A DNA stretch of 64,000 nt, taken from the NCBI GenBank assembly GCA_018136815.1, contig CM030940.1, positions 4,534,166 through 4,598,165 of the forward strand, given 5' to 3'. The position numbers were made by a program, and so were the translations under genes. Below, in pieces: positions 62,224 through 64,000 of this stretch; positions within the stretch are counted from its first letter, which is position 1, and each line of letters starts with the position of its first letter. Source of the stretch: Isochrysis galbana. Its lineage: Eukaryota; Haptophyta; Isochrysidales; Isochrysidaceae. Under the pieces are notes generated by a model, which was not told the DNA's origin, made no database searches, and was given only the letters and a program-made list of their open reading frames with translations.

Positions 62224-64000
62224 CTAGTAGTCTCCCTTGCTCTCGGCGAACTTCTTTTCCTTTTTCAATTCCTCGACCTCGGAAGAATCCTCAGGGAGCA
62301 AAAGGTTCAGGAAGAGCGCGATGAGGAATCCGATGCAGTACGGCGTCTTGAGGATCATGATGATGGTAGTGCGCGCCGTCTGAGCGCCACTGTAGTACTT
62401 GACGCAGCAGTTGCCGTTGTTGTTTGCACAGGTAGTGACGGTAACCTGGTTGTTTTCTTCAACAGCGGCCGTGTACGTGCCGGAAAGCGCAGTGCAGACA
62501 GCCTCCGAGACGGCCACCTCCGTACCGCCCACGTTGCAAGATTCGGAGCTGATCGTGGTGGTGACTGTGGTGGTGGGGAAGATCTCGCACGTAAGCGACT
62601 TGGGCCAGAATCCCGTGTTGTGAGCTAGGTTGAGCGAGTAGAAGGCAAAGCCACCGCCGCCCTCAAAGAGGTGCGGCTCCATGGCAACACCAAGGCCGAA
62701 TGCGAGCGAGAGCATCAGGATGAACGAGTTTCGGCGCGTGAGGTTTGAGCAGGCGATCTTCATGCCAGAAACGAAGACCATCGTGAAGAGCTGCAGCACC
62801 ATGCCGCCGACGACGCAGATGGGGATTGAGGTGAAAAGGCCGCCCACCTTGCCGAAAATGCCAAACATGATGAGCCAAAAGGCGCACGAGAAGCCCGCCG
62901 AGCGTGAGGCGCAACGTGTGAGCGCGATGACGCCGTTGTTCTGCGAGAAGGTGGTGTTGGGTGGCGTGGTGAGGAGGCAGGCGATGAGAGAGTTCAGACC
63001 GTCGGCGAGGAGCCCGCCCTGTATGCGCGAGTCGACGTCAGAGCGCTCCTCATCCATCGGGAGCTCAGACGCGATGTACGACATGCCAATGTCGCCGACA
63101 GTCTCGGCGGACGAGATGAAGAAGCCGATGAGGATGGGCAGGAAGTACTCGATAGCAAAGCCGAGAGGGAAGGTCTCGATCCACAGGAAGGTGATCGGTT
63201 CAGCATTGGCGATGTTGTCGCTCGAGAAGTAGTAGTACTTCTTGCCTGGGGTGGCATCCGCGAAGCCACCGATGCAAGGCTTGTCAGGCTCAGTGCTGCA
63301 CGTCGTCTTGTCGCCCGCCTTGGCGACGCGGTGCGTGACGCCGGCGAGGAAGCAGCCGAAGGCGAGGCCCCAGAAGAGGAAGGTGGACTTGAGGAAGGGC
63401 GAGCCGAAGAATTGGATGAGCGTGGACATCACGACGACCGAGAAGGCGAGGCCAACATACTCGGGTGAGCCGTAGGGGAGCACCACCTGCCCGTTCTCGT
63501 TGCACAGCTGAGGGCCGAAGAGGCCTGCAGCCATCTTCGACTCGCCATTCTCGCCGCAGAAGACGCCGCCGCCGAAGTATTTGGTGCCCGAAGAGATGAG
63601 ACCGCCACCGATGAGCATCACGGCGGTGCCCGTCACCACCGGCGGGAAGATGCGCTTGAGCGTCTTGGGTGGGATCATCGCAATGCAGACCTCAAGCAGT
63701 GCGCCGACCATGCATGTGCCAAGGAAGCGGCCATAGCCTTTCTTGCCGTAGCCGATGCAGTCGCCGCCGTCGCAGAGGCCAGCGGCCTTGGCGTCCTTGA
63801 TGGACGAAATGACCATGTCGCGCGCTATCGGAAGGAAGGTGAAGGAGGTGCCCATCACCGAGATGAGGCCAGTGCCGAGGTAGTACTTGGTGCCGACGAT
63901 GCGCGCGCGGAAGACTTGCACAATGGTGAGCAGTCCAGATGTGATCCAAGCAGCCGAGACCATGTACTGTTTGGCGGCGCACATCTCCGAATCGAGCTGC
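62224..64000 (-). CDS. NCS2 uracil/xanthine-family permease, 5' end outside window
   Basis: At least 592 codons, entering from the right edge (QLDSEMCAAKQYMVSAAWIT). This is the TM1-2 region of nucleobase-cation symporter 2 proteins, so only the N-terminus is missing. There are ten or more hydrophobic spans. Family landmarks are FPPVVTGTAVMLIG, a substrate-site-like stretch around IEYFLPILIGFFISSAETVG (Gln or Glu in TM8 binds the purine ring), and TTPPNTTFSQNNGVIALTRC (the NxxxxxQNxGxxxxT signature). These correspond to motifs in fungal UapA and plant NAT. It imports purines, uracil or xanthine with H+ or Na+ at the plasma membrane. A loop of about 80 residues near 62400-62600, rich in Thr and Cys, lies before the last span. 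The C-terminal tail is charged (EEL, KKEKK). No intron is seen. Confidence 0.88.
   Translation of the reverse strand, partial: QLDSEMCAAKQYMVSAAWITSGLLTIVQVFRARIVGTKYYLGTGLISVMGTSFTFLPIARDMVISSIKDAKAAGLCDGGDCIGYGKKGYGRFLGTCMVGALLEVCIAMIPPKTLKRIFPPVVTGTAVMLIGGGLISSGTKYFGGGVFCGENGESKMAAGLFGPQLCNENGQVVLPYGSPEYVGLAFSVVVMSTLIQFFGSPFLKSTFLFWGLAFGCFLAGVTHRVAKAGDKTTCSTEPDKPCIGGFADATPGKKYYYFSSDNIANAEPITFLWIETFPLGFAIEYFLPILIGFFISSAETVGDIGMSYIASELPMDEERSDVDSRIQGGLLADGLNSLIACLLTTPPNTTFSQNNGVIALTRCASRSAGFSCAFWLIMFGIFGKVGGLFTSIPICVVGGMVLQLFTMVFVSGMKIACSNLTRRNSFILMLSLAFGLGVAMEPHLFEGGGGFAFYSLNLAHNTGFWPKSLTCEIFPTTTVTTTISSESCNVGGTEVAVSEAVCTALSGTYTAAVEENNQVTVTTCANNNGNCCVKYYSGAQTARTTIIMILKTPYCIGFLIALFLNLLLPEDSSEVEELKKEKKFAESKGDY

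Overview
The window is nuclear DNA of a eukaryote, most likely a unicellular alga. The host genes carry short spliceosomal introns (89-463 bp), are GC-rich, and include cytosolic ribosomal protein eL18, a complex I MWFE-like subunit, a TMEM128-like membrane protein, a Golgi-type SLC35B transporter, a GT31 glycosyltransferase, an AGC kinase, an NCS2 nucleobase permease and a secreted GH5-like protein with proline-rich linkers. The linkers and a possible GC-AG intron would suit a haptophyte, but that is inference. Two runs of exactly 100 N (37249-37348, 51401-51500) are assembly gaps.

Host genes sit in islands. These are an unknown membrane-anchored protein (4553-5557, +); a small secreted ORF (9247-9657, -) divergent from the GT31 gene (9821-10684, +); a five-exon AGC kinase (11955-15318, +); a two-exon GH5-like gene (19120-22342, +); the TMEM128-like gene (23410-24295, -); the SLC35B transporter (30546-31980, -); eL18 (38857-39649, +); the MWFE-like gene (54474-54902, +); and the NCS2 permease (62224-64000, -, 5' end outside the window).

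Most of the rest is mobile DNA. A Ty3/gypsy retrotransposon (from 40596 into the gap at 51401) has gag and pol in one frame separated by a single amber codon. Its pol carries a phage-type cytosine-methyltransferase-like domain upstream of the protease. A deletion derivative lacking most of gag and the methyltransferase lies at 5921-8765, and fragments of other gypsy families lie at 11.6, 16.0, 28.5 and 32.7-33.6 kb. Non-LTR (LINE) elements form nested insertions with readable target-site duplications. A 3.2-kb element (24820-27979) sits in an older LINE copy. A 5'-truncated element (55535-59145) has a compact ORF1-only element (55955-57088) inside it. Older LINE pieces are at 1.8, 2.9, 37.5, 51.5 and 59.6-60.9 kb. 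A hAT-like family with ends starting TAGGGCGGTCAAACAG occurs at seven places. One complete 2.0-kb copy (33699-35712) has an 8-bp target duplication, and a paralogous locus at 38.2 kb looks like its unoccupied site. A separate hAT-type transposase C-terminus is at 17538-18216.

The strongest candidate for something new is the methyltransferase-bearing gypsy polyprotein with its single stop between gag and pol. Next are the ORF1-only LINE, the in-frame LINE endonuclease-to-C-terminus fusion, a GH5-like protein that appears to have lost both catalytic glutamates, and a 40-bp block found just upstream of two unrelated host genes.
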